Assembly: GCF_022012435.1 (NCBI RefSeq)
Contig: NZ_JAKLUA010000002.1
Coordinates: 310,001-374,000 of the forward strand
DNA length: 64,000 nt
DNA from: Bradyrhizobium zhengyangense
GTDB taxonomy: Bacteria; Pseudomonadota; Alphaproteobacteria; Rhizobiales; Xanthobacteraceae
Direction: 5' to 3'
Shown in pieces: positions 17,127 through 25,925 of the stretch (its first letter is position 1; every line of letters starts with the position of its first letter). A program made the translations under genes and the position numbers. Below the pieces are notes generated by a model. It searched no databases, was not told where the DNA came from, and saw only the letters and a list, made by a program, of their open reading frames with translations.

Positions 17127-17476
17127 GCTTTCCTCCCATCTTAGAATTGGAACACTAGTATATTAGTCCGCCCCGTAGCGTCAACTCGTTGGAAATCTGG
17201 GTCAAGAGAGCGCCGAGCATCGAAACGGCCGTCAAATTGCTCAAAGAGGCCGGCAGGCCAGCTTACGGCCGAAGATTGTTTTGCTAACGCTACTGCTCTT
17301 GGGAGCGGACGCCGCGGCCCGAGCGGGTTATGCGAGAACTTGTCCGCATGAATCAGTTTTGCTGTTTCTGCCGTGACTCGCGCGGTCCGGCTCATCGCTT
17401 CGATAGCGAACAGCCGAACGACCGCGGGCCTGATTCCTGACGTGCCGCATGATTTCGAGATCGGTGTCCCAAGCGA
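17127..17476. other. Intergenic region upstream of gntR
   Basis: 350 bases between the regulator and the next gene on the same strand. The only structure seen is the palindrome near 17154. An 84-codon open frame on the minus strand has no ribosome binding site or recognisable product and was not called. Confidence 0.45.
17154..17167. promoter_or_regulatory. Candidate GntR operator
   Basis: ACTAGTATATTAGT is an inverted repeat (ACTA, 6 nt, TAGT) with an AT-rich centre, 28 nt upstream of the gntR start codon. FCD-type GntR proteins usually bind short palindromes of this size near their own promoters. The location supports autoregulation. Confidence 0.45.
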
Positions 17477-17851
17477 CTATTGCACAGTTGCATTCATAGT
17501 AATGATAGACGTGCCATGACCTGTTGGACCCTTGCCCGTCGCGGCGACCGCGAAGCTATCCGGACCTTTGTAGCCGGCCTTCGCCGTGTACACATAGGTC
17601 GTTACGTTAAGCTTCGTCAGGGTGCCGTGCGCAGGCTTTGTCGCGATCTTCGAACTCAGCATTTCGCCGGCGATTCTGACGGGAAACTGGCAGCTTCCAC
17701 CTGAAGCGACGGCGAAATAACCGGTCGAGTTGACTCCCCAGTCGGACAACGTCCCGGTGGCCGGGCACTCCGAGGCTGCGAACGCCGGCGAAGACGCAAG
17801 TCCAATGTGTGCGAAGATTGCGGCAAACGTACAGACCGTAAACTTGTGCAT
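17477..17851 (-). CDS. Small secreted protein with Ig-like repeat
   Basis: A 124-residue exported protein. The ATG at 17851 has GGAGGAGGA upstream, a strong ribosome binding site, and begins a clear signal peptide (about residues 1-26, ending AFA-AS). The mature part has KPAHGTLTKLNVTTYVYTAKAGYKGPDSF, the pattern of a single cadherin/Ig-like adhesin module (KPAHGTL...Y.Y.P..GY.G.D.F). Two cysteines may form a disulfide. A short, single-module protein of this type probably stays in the periplasm or outside the cell. Its role is unknown. Confidence 0.75.
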   Translation of the reverse strand: MHKFTVCTFAAIFAHIGLASSPAFAASECPATGTLSDWGVNSTGYFAVASGGSCQFPVRIAGEMLSSKIATKPAHGTLTKLNVTTYVYTAKAGYKGPDSFAVAATGKGPTGHGTSIITMNATVQ

Positions 17852-18177
17852 TGTCGTCCTCCTCCAGATGGTGAGTATCAATGTCGCCAATCTGTGACAC
17901 TGGGACGTTCTGTCTCTTGCGATAAGTCAAAGGTGCGAACGTGATTTGGCGTGAGGCTCAAGTGTAAGGCGCCGCAGAACCTGCGCGTATTCTGTCTGTC
18001 GCTTTGCCGTTCCCGAAGATGGTTGCGGGCCGCGTGAGAACGCGAGGATGGATGGAAGTCCAGATGCTTGCGACACGAGGGGAGCCATAGCGGTGAACAC
18101 AAGCGTCTTCGCCGAGACGGGGCGAACGAGGAGTAAGCTGCGGCAAATTGCGCGGGAGCTCTTGAGGGGGACTGGCA
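17852..18177. other. Intergenic region, no gene seen
   Basis: 326 bases between the secreted-protein gene and the atpC fragment. Open frames cross it on both strands, one of 184 codons on the minus strand, but none has family features, and the upstream half of the plus-strand frame does not match the end of an ATP synthase beta subunit. Confidence 0.4.
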
Positions 18178-18338
18178 TGTCTGCGTTTGAAGTGTCTTTG
18201 GTCAGTCCGGCAGGGATCGTGTTTCTCGGCGAGGCTCATCAGGTCGATCTGCCGGGAATTGAAGGCGATCTCGGTGTCCTTGCCGGACACGCGCCGACGT
18301 GGCGCTCTAGCACTGCAGTCTCGGCGAGGTTCGCGTAA
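18178..18338 (+). pseudogene. atpC: Truncated ATP synthase epsilon-subunit (atpC) fragment
   Basis: The ATG at 18178 follows GAGGGGG by about 6 nt and encodes the N-terminal beta-sandwich start of F1 epsilon: [13 protein letters not shown], then [18 protein letters not shown]. The family match ends at HAP, about residue 42; another 11 codons lead to a stop at 18338, for a product of 53 residues instead of about 130. Downstream, a shifted frame reads LGEVRV, which could be residual epsilon sequence, but it is interrupted by a TAG. No beta-subunit gene is next to it. It is a broken copy carried in the island. Confidence 0.7.
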
Positions 18339-18506
18339 GCACCTTCGGGACGAGTAACTCAATCTGGCAAGCAGTGCTTCGATACCGCTGACGGTACTCA
18401 GGGGGAGCTGAGGTTGATCTAAGTCAAAGGTTGGACTGAGAGAAATGCTGTCGTGATCCTTAACCAGCATGCGATCAATCCGCTCCCGGGGACAGGAGAA
18501 GGAAGT

Positions 18507-19908
18507 ATGCACAGCATGTTTCGAATCAGGTGCAGCCGCTTCGTTGCTTCAGCCGGCCTCGTTGCAATTTGCTTCTGCGCCGCGCCGCTGGCAACAGCCC
18601 AAGAACTTCTGCTGCCCGCGTCGCGAGATGAAATTGCCGATCGCGAGCGTCTGTCCTCGTGGACGCTGGACAAGTTCCCCGCGCAACCGTTCATGAAGGA
18701 AATCTACTGGGGCCGGAATGCACAGGAACTGCCGGCGTTTTTTCGAGATTCACTGGTGCAGTACGTCGCACGAACCTACTACATGAACCGCGACAATTTC
18801 GACGGAACCAAGTCGCAGGCTTATGCCGCAGGTGGATGGCTTGCGATCCGATCTGGTCTGATCGGCGACCTGTTCGGCGTTCACGCCGCATTCTATGGAT
18901 CGGAGAAGATATTTGGTCCTCCGGACCAAGACGGTACGAAGTTGTTGGCGCCGGGCCAGAACAACATCAATACCTTGGGGCAGATCTACGGACGGATTCA
19001 ACTTGGCGACCAGGAAATCCGTGGCGGCCGGCAATTGGTCGACACGCCATTGATCAATCCTCAAGACAATCGGATGGTGCCCAATACGTTCGAGGCCGCG
19101 ACGCTTGTATCGTTACCGGACAAGGATCGCCTCTACGACTACGCCCTTGGTTACATCTGGAATATCAAGCCGCGCGATTCGAACGATTTCATTTCGATGT
19201 CGAATGCGCTTGCCGGAACCGGTACAGAGGGCACGCCATTTGGAATGATGAGGCTGCGCCCGATCCCTGGCCTCGTGCTGACGGCGATGGATTACAACGT
19301 CCAGAATTTCATCAATTCCGGTTTCGGCCAGGCGGAGTATGACTTCAGGCAGCCAAAGGGAATGCCAAACTTCATCTTGGGCGGCAATGTCATCGCCCAG
19401 ACGAGCGTCGGCGACAACCTGCTGACGGGCAATTCATTCGAGACCTATCAGGCTTCTGCAAAGGCACAGATGGCGTATGCCGGCTGGACGCTCTTCGTTG
19501 CGGGATCGGCGACAGGAAACCAGTCCAAGATCTATTCGCCTTTTGGCACCAAACCGAACTACACGGACATGCAGCAGGTGTCCTTTGACAACGCCGGCGA
19601 GAAGGCAATCGGCGGCAGCGCGGCCTATGATTTCGCGGCCTTTGGGCTCCCCGGATTGAGCACCGGTGCCTGGTATAGCCAGGGGTGGGGAGCCCTGAAT
19701 CCGCTGACCAACGTGGCGATCCCCGACCGTCGAGAACTGGACGTTGCAGTACCGGCCGACCGAAGGCCCCTTGAAAGGCCTGCGGCTGAAGACGCAGTAC
19801 TCAAATGCTTGGCAACAAGGCAACTTGCGCCCCACACAGCAAGAATTCCGCTTGATTGCCGATTACACTGTGCTCTTCAGGCCGGAACCGTCGGTGTCGA
19901 AGCAATAG
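18507..19908 (+). pseudogene. Outer-membrane channel (OprD-like porin), frameshifted near its C-terminus
   Basis: The ATG at 18507 follows AGGAGAAGGA. A signal peptide (about 1-31, ending ATA-QE) precedes a beta-barrel protein with aromatic, alternating strands typical of OprD-family channels (SSWTLDKFPAQPFMKEIY, GRIQLGDQEIRGGRQLVDTPLINPQDNRM). After NVAIPDR, near 19728, the porin-like sequence (ENWTLQYRPTEGPLKGLRLK ... FRLIADYTVLFRP) continues in the +1 frame to TAG 19906-19908; the original frame runs to 19937 with a non-barrel tail. One extra base, or two missing, explains it. The loss of the terminal strands should block assembly, unless the shift is a sequencing error. Confidence 0.75.
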
Positions 19909-20131
19909 GGGAGCCACTTTCTCCTGAACACAATTAAGCGTAGCGCGAATACACGGGCTCGCATTGCACCGATGTGTCACGAGTTCGACGGCGCTTCTCT
20001 GTCTGTCGAGGCTCCCGGGGGACGGTCCGATGGCAACCGACAGGCCGGCGCGCGAAGGCTGGTCAGATGGCCCCGGTGATCGCGTCGCCTGAATTTTTCA
20101 GGGTATTCAGGCATATGGTCTTGGCGTGGTA

Positions 20132-20148
20132 CCCTCCCGCCCCAGCCA
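20132..20148 (+). repeat. attR-like copy of the tRNA-Gln 3' end (17 nt)
   Basis: CCCTCCCGCCCCAGCCA is identical to 6921-6937, the end of tRNA-Gln including CCA, and in the same orientation. It lies 8 nt from the stop of the VOC gene, where the ordinary chromosome appears to resume. Both copies are followed within a few bases by GCTCCC. Confidence 0.75.
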
Positions 20149-20156
20149 AGTGCTCC

Positions 20157-21044
20157 CTAACCCTCGTATTGATCCGGTCCCATCGCCCAAGCCGCCTGGT
20201 CGTGGCCGTAGGCGTAGTTGCGGTTGTTGACGGCGGGGTTGCGATTGACCAGCGGCCGCATGAACATCGGGTGCGTCGCGCTGCGCACCTCGTGCTCGAC
20301 CGTGAAGAGAGGCTTGCCGCTGTCGAGATCGACGATGTCGCAGAAGCGGTACTGGAACTGATTGTCCTCGCGCGAGATCAAATCGCGCGCCAGCAGCTTG
20401 CGATAGGGGCCCGAGAAATCGGTGATGTACATCTGCACATGGTGGCCGTCATAGCCGGGCTGCGGCCGGTCGGTCTCGCGGAACAAGAGGTGCTGGTCGC
20501 GGCCGGTCTGCACCGCGGCGACCTTGCCGTCACCGTTGCGCAAGGCCGCGGGCATGCCCATGACCTCTGGATAGAAGGCGCAGATCGCCTGCGCCGATCC
20601 CACCGGCACATCGAACTCGACATAGGGGATGCCGATCGTGATGCGCCCGAAGCGCGCGGCGTCGGGTTCATGGACGCGAATGCGGTTGCCCCAGGGGCAG
20701 GTCGCCTCGACATAATCATTGTGCTCGGCGTAGGCGAAGGCCGTGCCTTCGAGCTTGCTCTTGACCGAGGCCAGTCGCGCCAGCAGCGCCTCGCGTCCTT
20801 CGATGACGAGCCCGGTATGGCCGCGCAGCACCTGTGGCTTGCCCTGCGGCAGGTGAAACTGGCTCCGACCGGCGTTGATCCACATGTTGGTGTCTGAGAC
20901 CATCAGATAGGGATCGCGGGTCAGCCCGAGGCCCGTGACGTAGAACAGCGTGGCGAGGCGCTGATCCGGAACCGTGATGTTGACGTGCTCGAAATGGATG
21001 GCGTTGCCGAGATCTTCTGCGGATCGATCGAATTGTTGCGGCAT
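20157..21044 (-). CDS. VOC (glyoxalase/bleomycin-resistance fold) family protein
   Basis: 295-residue protein with two vicinal-oxygen-chelate modules: N-terminal IHFEHVNITVPDQRLATLFYVTGLG (about 16-40) and a second module around residues 130-230 with YVEFDVPVGSAQAICAFY and HHVQMYITDF. The family binds a divalent metal through His/Glu residues and includes dioxygenases, lyases and isomerases; neither reaction nor substrate can be read. The gene diverges from the CoA-transferase gene, with about 160 bases between them. Its end abuts the right border of the tRNA island. Confidence 0.82.
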   Translation of the reverse strand: MPQQFDRSAEDLGNAIHFEHVNITVPDQRLATLFYVTGLGLTRDPYLMVSDTNMWINAGRSQFHLPQGKPQVLRGHTGLVIEGREALLARLASVKSKLEGTAFAYAEHNDYVEATCPWGNRIRVHEPDAARFGRITIGIPYVEFDVPVGSAQAICAFYPEVMGMPAALRNGDGKVAAVQTGRDQHLLFRETDRPQPGYDGHHVQMYITDFSGPYRKLLARDLISREDNQFQYRFCDIVDLDSGKPLFTVEHEVRSATHPMFMRPLVNRNPAVNNRNYAYGHDQAAWAMGPDQYEG

Positions 21045-21216
21045 GGGTGTGCGCTTCCGGCTGGAGGGACTGCTGGCTCCATACTAGAGCAGAATTTCCG
21101 CCAGCCGAAACGGGTTGTCCGATCACATCTTGAGAGCGAGGCCGGTTGTGGGCTGCCACCTTGCCGCGGCACCCATTCCCTGTAATCTGCCGGGAAAGAC
21201 ATAAGGAATGAGGCCG

Positions 21217-22404
21217 ATGGGGGGAGTTCTGGACGGCGTGCGCGTCCTCGATTTCGGGCGCTATATCGCGGGGCCATATTGCGCGACATTGCTGGCCGAG
21301 TTCGGGGCCGAAGTCATTCGCGTGGAGAAGCGCGACGGCAGCGAGGACCGCTTCGTGGCGCCGGTCGGCGAAGGCGGCGAGGGCGCGCTGTTTCTTCAGA
21401 TCAACCGCAACAAGAAGTGCATCACGCTCGATCCGATGACGGACGAAGGGCAGGAGGTGATGCGCAAGCTGATCGCGACCGCGGACGTCGTCGTCGCCAA
21501 TCTGCCACCGCAGACCCTGCGCGCGATGAAGCTCGACTATGAGCGGCTCAAGGCGATCAAGCCGGACATCATCCTGACGACAGCCACAGCGTTCGGCGGG
21601 CCGGGCCCCTGGTCTGACCGCGTCGGCTTTGATGGCGTCGGCCAGGTCATGTCGGGCTCGGTCTACATGACCGGTGCCGGCGATCCGCCGTATCGGGCCG
21701 CGGTGAACTGGGTGGATTTCGGCACCGCGCTGCATTGCGCCTTCGGGACGCTTGCCGCGCTGATCGAGCGCGGCAAATCCGGACGCGGGCAGATCGTCGA
21801 GGGCGCGCTGCTGGCGACCGCTCTGTCCTTCACCAATGCGACGCTGATCGAGCAGGCGGTCATCAACGTCAGCCGCGTTCCGACAGGCAATCTCGGCCAG
21901 ACTGCCGCGCCTGCGGATATCTATCGCACCAAAGATGGCTGGGTGCTGTGCCAGGTCACGGGTCATCCGCTGTTCAAGCGCTGGGCGAAGCTGATGGGCG
22001 AGGAGGAGTTTTGGCTGAACGATCCGCGCTTTGCCGACGATATCAGCCGCGGCAACAACGGCCCTGTCATCAGCGAGCGCATGGCGCGCTGGTGCGCGAT
22101 GCGCACCACGCAGGAGGCTGTCGACACGCTCGGCAAGGCGATGATACCGACCGGGCCGGTCTTAAGCCCGCAGCAGGCGCTGGATCATCCGCACATTCGC
22201 GCCGCCGGCTTCTTGCAGGACGTCGACTATCCCGGCTTGCCGAAGCAGGCGCCGGTTGCGCGCGCTGCCGTCAGGCTCTCGGAAACGCCCGGCGAAATCG
22301 CATCGCGTCCGCCGACGCTTGGCGAACACACTGATTCCGTGCTCGCGGAACTCGGCTATGACAAGGCCGCGATTGCAGCGCTGCGGCAGAGCGGCATCAT
22401 TTAG
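21217..22404 (+). CDS. CaiB/BaiF-type CoA transferase
   Basis: Family III CoA transferase, 395 residues from the ATG at 21217. It moves CoA between carboxylic acids through an enzyme-aspartyl anhydride. The N-terminus VLDGVRVLDFGRYIAGPYCATLLAEFGAEVIRVE is the family hallmark. The catalytic aspartate is expected in the VNWVDFGTAL region near residue 168. An ATG lies 9 nt further upstream (21208), but AAGGA is properly spaced only for 21217. It diverges from the VOC gene. The acid substrate is unknown. Confidence 0.88.
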   Translation: MGGVLDGVRVLDFGRYIAGPYCATLLAEFGAEVIRVEKRDGSEDRFVAPVGEGGEGALFLQINRNKKCITLDPMTDEGQEVMRKLIATADVVVANLPPQTLRAMKLDYERLKAIKPDIILTTATAFGGPGPWSDRVGFDGVGQVMSGSVYMTGAGDPPYRAAVNWVDFGTALHCAFGTLAALIERGKSGRGQIVEGALLATALSFTNATLIEQAVINVSRVPTGNLGQTAAPADIYRTKDGWVLCQVTGHPLFKRWAKLMGEEEFWLNDPRFADDISRGNNGPVISERMARWCAMRTTQEAVDTLGKAMIPTGPVLSPQQALDHPHIRAAGFLQDVDYPGLPKQAPVARAAVRLSETPGEIASRPPTLGEHTDSVLAELGYDKAAIAALRQSGII

Positions 22405-22598
22405 CCGCGACGTGATCACAAGAGTGGAAATCGGCCGGCGCGTCTGCTAGACGACTGGCGGCTCATCCTCGCGCATTGTGCGTTTGCCGGCGACCTCTGC
22501 GTCGCACGAGGTTGGTGGAGAGGCGCATGTTCGTGCGCCCCATCCCATATGCATGACCATTCGCAACCGAATCAACATGAGCTCGGTGGCGCCTGGCA

Positions 22599-25500
22599 TT
22601 GACGATTGCTTACGACGAGAAACGGATTCACGTGCGTCATTCCAAGCCATTGCGGCCAGCCAAGAACGCGGCAATCAAGAAAGCGGCAGTCAAGAGTTCG
22701 CCCAAGAAGCGCGCGCTCGCAAAGAGCCCGACAAGCAGGCGCACGCCAGCCAAGGCTTCGCCGAAGCCGGGCAAGGGCGCGCCGCGCGCCACGATCTCCT
22801 CGTCGTCGCCGCTGGGCATGATGGCGCTGCATCTGCTGGCACAATGGAAAGAGACCGGCCGCAGCGGTCTCGTGTTCCTCGCGGAGAGCGAGAACAGGGC
22901 GGAGCGACTCGGCAGTATCATTCATGCGCTGGACCCGTCCTGCGAGGTCCTGGTGTTTCCGCGGCTGAACACTCTGCCGTTCGACCAGTTGGAACCATCG
23001 CGCGAGATCGCTGGCCGTCGTGCCTCGGTGCTGCGGCGCCTGGCGAAAGCCAAACAGCCGATCTTCCTCATCTCCACAGCCGAAGCCGTGATGGAGCGCC
23101 TGCCGCCCGCGGCGAACCTGTTGCGCCTGAACACGGATTTGAAGGTCGGCGGCACGTTTTCCGAGAGCGAGCTTCGCGCGCGCCTCGAAGAACTGGGCTA
23201 TGATCTCGACGACGAGCCGGATTACCCGGGCGGCGCGCTGTTTCACGGCCAGACCTTCGAGATCTTTCCGGCCGGAGCGCTGGGGCCGTTCCGGGTGGAG
23301 CATTCCGGGCGCGCCATCAAGCGGATCGTGGCGTTCGACCCGCAACAGCACGACATCATCTTCGAGACAAAGGAGCTTCTCGTCGATCCCATGTCGGAAC
23401 GAACAGCCCTATCGGGGGCGCGCGCGAGGCGTGCGACGCTGTTCGACTATTGCGGCAAGGCCAGGTGGATTGCGGACGCCGGCGTGTCTGATCATGCCGA
23501 TGCCTGGTTGAGCACGATCGAGGAGGCCGCCGGCCGCGCGGACAGGGAGCGCGAATATCTGGCGCGCAGCGACTGGAAGCAGGCGACCCGCGGCATGAAA
23601 GTGCTGGCGCGCATCTCTCCATTCCAGCCAACGCCGGAATTCTCAAAGCTGTCGTCCGCCAGGAAGTCTCTTCGCGCCTTCGTCGAGGAGACCAGGCGCG
23701 CCGGCTCGCGCTTCATCCTCGTCGCCGCGCAGGAGGAAGATTTGCGCGCGATGGAGCGGATGAGCGGCGTCAAGACGGAGCGCGTCACGGATTGGGCGGA
23801 GGTTGACGAGGCGCGCCATCGCGACGTCGCGCTGCTCGCCGATCTCGATGGCGGTTTCGTCATTCCAGGCAAAAAGCCTGCTGTCGTCCTGACCGCGACC
23901 GACGTGCTCGGCAGCCGCGCGCACCATCCGCAACCGATGGCGCGAAGCTGGAGCGCGGCATTCGATCATGCCGACGTGCCGGAGCAGGGCACGGTGGTCG
24001 TGCATCTGCAGCGCGGCATCGGCGTGCTCGACGGTCTTCAGACCGTCAACACCGGTGGCGGGGCCATGCGCGAGATGGTCCGCCTGTCCTTCGCCGGCGA
24101 TAATGCAGTCCTCGTGCCGCCGCCCGATCTGGCGCTGATGTGGCCGTATTCGACCGAGCGCGGCAAGCTCGCGCTCGACAAGGCCGATGGCAGCACATGG
24201 TGGGCGCGCCGCAGCGCGGCCGAGCAGGAGATCCAGGCCGCCGGCAAGGTGCTTGCCAAGCACATCAGCCAGCGCAAGCGGCGCAAGGCAGAAAAACTGG
24301 TCCCGCCGGGGGCGCCTTACGAAAAATTCGTCGCGCGCTTTCCTTATTTCACCACCATCGATCAGGCCAAGGCGATCCACGACGTTCTGGACGACCTCGC
24401 ATCCGGCCATCCCATGGACCGCGTGATCTGCGGCGACGTCGGCTTCGGCAAGACCGAGGTGGCGCTGCGCGCGGCGGCGGCCGTGGTGCTCTCGGGCAAG
24501 CAGGTCGCGATCGCGGTGCCGACGACCGTGCTGGCCCGTCAGCATGTCGCGACCTTCCGCAAGCGCTTTGCGCCCCTCGAAATCGAGGTCGGCAGCCTGT
24601 CGCGCGCCACCTCGGGCGCCGAGGTGCGCGAGACCAGGGAAGGCCTGCGCAGCGGCCGGATCAAGATCGTGGTCGGCACGCAGGCGCTCACGTCGAAGGA
24701 CGTGAGGTTTGACGATCTCGGCCTCGTCATCATCGACGAGGAGCAGCATTTTGGCGCCGCCGAGAAGGCAAAACTCTCCGGGCTCGCCAAGAATGCACAT
24801 ACGCTCTGGATGAGCGCCACGCCGATCCCGCGCACGCTCGCCGCGGGTCTTGCCGGTTTCAGGGATCTCAGCCTCATCGCCTCGCCGCCAGTGCATCGTT
24901 TGCCGGTCGCAACCAAGATCGCGCCGTTGTCGGATGCTGCCATCGCCTCGGCCCTGCTGCGCGAGCAACGGCGGCACGGCCAGAGCTTTCTGATCTGCCC
25001 GCGCATCCAGGATCTCGAGCCGATGCTGGCGCGGGTGCAGGCGGTGGCGCCCGATCTGAAGATCGTCTGCCTGCACGGCAAATTGCCGGCCGACGAGATC
25101 GACGAGCGCATGATGACCTTCGTCGAGGGTAGGGCCGACGTGCTGCTGGCCACCAACATCGTCGAGAGCGGTCTCGACATCCCGCGCGCCAACACCATCG
25201 TGGTGTGCTGGCCGGAAAATTTCGGTCTCGCCCAATTGCACCAGCTGCGCGGGCGCGTCGGGCGTGGCGGCATCCGCGCCTTCGCCTATCTCCTGACCGA
25301 GTCGACCTCGGGGCAATCAGAGAAGCGGCTGGCCGTGCTGGAAGAGTTCAGCCGGCCGGGCGCGGGCTTCGCCATCAGCGAGCGCGACCTCGATCTACGC
25401 GGCGCGGGCGACCTGTTCTCGGAGCAGCAATCCGGCCACGTCCAGGTGTTCGGCCCGGTGCTCTACAGCCATCTGCTCAAGATGGCCTCGGAGAAGGTCG

Positions 25501-25925
25501 ACGACGGCATGTCCGTGGTGTGGGTACCCGACCTCAATCTGCCGATCGCGGACATGCTGCCGCCGAGCTACGTGCAATCCAACCCCGTGCGGCTGGAGCT
25601 CTATGCCCGCGCCGCACGCTGCGCCAGCGAGGACGATCTCGACGATCTCGAAGAGGAAACCTCGCGCCGCTTCGGGCCATTGCCGCAGGCCGCGCGCGAT
25701 TTCTTCGCGGCGGCGCGGCTGAGGCTGGATTGCAAGCGCAGGGGCATCATCCGCCTCGACGTCGGGCAAAGCGCGGTGGCCGCGACGTTCCTGCCGGGAC
25801 GGCTGCGAAAGTCCAAGGGGAAGTCGCTGCAACGCGATGGCGACCGCGTCATCTACCACAGCCAGACCCGCGATGCCCCGTTCGACATGGTCGAGGAATT
25901 GTTCGAGGTTCTCGACGAGACGTGA
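22599..25925 (+). CDS. Divergent Mfd-like transcription-repair coupling translocase
   Basis: Superfamily 2 translocase of 1108 residues with full Mfd layout: Lys/Ala-rich tail (about 1-65), degenerate UvrB-like module (about 70-300), CarD-like RNA-polymerase-binding domain (GTVVVHLQRGIGVLDGL, near 465-480), helicase core with Walker A GDVGFGKTE (near 610), DEEQHFG and MSATPIPRTL, the QLHQLRGRVGRG motif, and a C-terminal TRCF domain. Canonical Mfd has DEEQRFG and LTATPIPRTL. It would push stalled RNA polymerase and help repair, but may be a second, specialised paralogue. The TTG start is weakly supported; a GTG at 22632 is an alternative. Confidence 0.85.
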   Translation: MTIAYDEKRIHVRHSKPLRPAKNAAIKKAAVKSSPKKRALAKSPTSRRTPAKASPKPGKGAPRATISSSSPLGMMALHLLAQWKETGRSGLVFLAESENRAERLGSIIHALDPSCEVLVFPRLNTLPFDQLEPSREIAGRRASVLRRLAKAKQPIFLISTAEAVMERLPPAANLLRLNTDLKVGGTFSESELRARLEELGYDLDDEPDYPGGALFHGQTFEIFPAGALGPFRVEHSGRAIKRIVAFDPQQHDIIFETKELLVDPMSERTALSGARARRATLFDYCGKARWIADAGVSDHADAWLSTIEEAAGRADREREYLARSDWKQATRGMKVLARISPFQPTPEFSKLSSARKSLRAFVEETRRAGSRFILVAAQEEDLRAMERMSGVKTERVTDWAEVDEARHRDVALLADLDGGFVIPGKKPAVVLTATDVLGSRAHHPQPMARSWSAAFDHADVPEQGTVVVHLQRGIGVLDGLQTVNTGGGAMREMVRLSFAGDNAVLVPPPDLALMWPYSTERGKLALDKADGSTWWARRSAAEQEIQAAGKVLAKHISQRKRRKAEKLVPPGAPYEKFVARFPYFTTIDQAKAIHDVLDDLASGHPMDRVICGDVGFGKTEVALRAAAAVVLSGKQVAIAVPTTVLARQHVATFRKRFAPLEIEVGSLSRATSGAEVRETREGLRSGRIKIVVGTQALTSKDVRFDDLGLVIIDEEQHFGAAEKAKLSGLAKNAHTLWMSATPIPRTLAAGLAGFRDLSLIASPPVHRLPVATKIAPLSDAAIASALLREQRRHGQSFLICPRIQDLEPMLARVQAVAPDLKIVCLHGKLPADEIDERMMTFVEGRADVLLATNIVESGLDIPRANTIVVCWPENFGLAQLHQLRGRVGRGGIRAFAYLLTESTSGQSEKRLAVLEEFSRPGAGFAISERDLDLRGAGDLFSEQQSGHVQVFGPVLYSHLLKMASEKVDDGMSVVWVPDLNLPIADMLPPSYVQSNPVRLELYARAARCASEDDLDDLEEETSRRFGPLPQAARDFFAAARLRLDCKRRGIIRLDVGQSAVAATFLPGRLRKSKGKSLQRDGDRVIYHSQTRDAPFDMVEELFEVLDET

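Larger units (their letters stand above)
6921..20148. mobile_element. Candidate composite genomic island at tRNA-Gln
   Basis: The island is bounded on the left by the tRNA-Gln 3' end (6921-6937) and on the right by an exact 17-nt copy of it (20132-20148), directly repeated. An internal tRNA-Gln fragment at 12066-12089 divides it into an exporter module and a solute-uptake/outer-membrane module. Cargo signs of mobility or decay are an isolated atpC fragment and a frameshifted outer-membrane channel. No integrase, relaxase or transposase gene was found, so if it is an island it has lost its mobility gene or never carried one. Confidence 0.6.

Noticed and set aside
17141..17395. An 84-codon gene upstream of gntR
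   Set aside because: No Shine-Dalgarno, no family features, and it would cover the palindromic operator region.
17958..18512. A 184-codon minus-strand frame opposite the atpC fragment
   Set aside because: No recognisable product; the plus strand has a family match with its own ribosome binding site.
6938..20131. An integrase or transposase for the tRNA-Gln island
   Set aside because: Searched by eye for tyrosine-recombinase (R...HxxR...Y), serine-recombinase and DDE patterns in all large frames. None was found, so mobility genes are not claimed.
20716..21966. A 416-codon minus-strand frame overlapping the VOC and CoA-transferase genes
   Set aside because: Both overlapped genes have clear motifs, and the frame itself shows no ribosome binding site or family signature.
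23643..25316. A 557-codon open frame antisense to the Mfd-like gene
   Set aside because: It is a high-GC shadow frame. The plus strand encodes conserved helicase motifs over the whole span, and the antisense product shows no family features.
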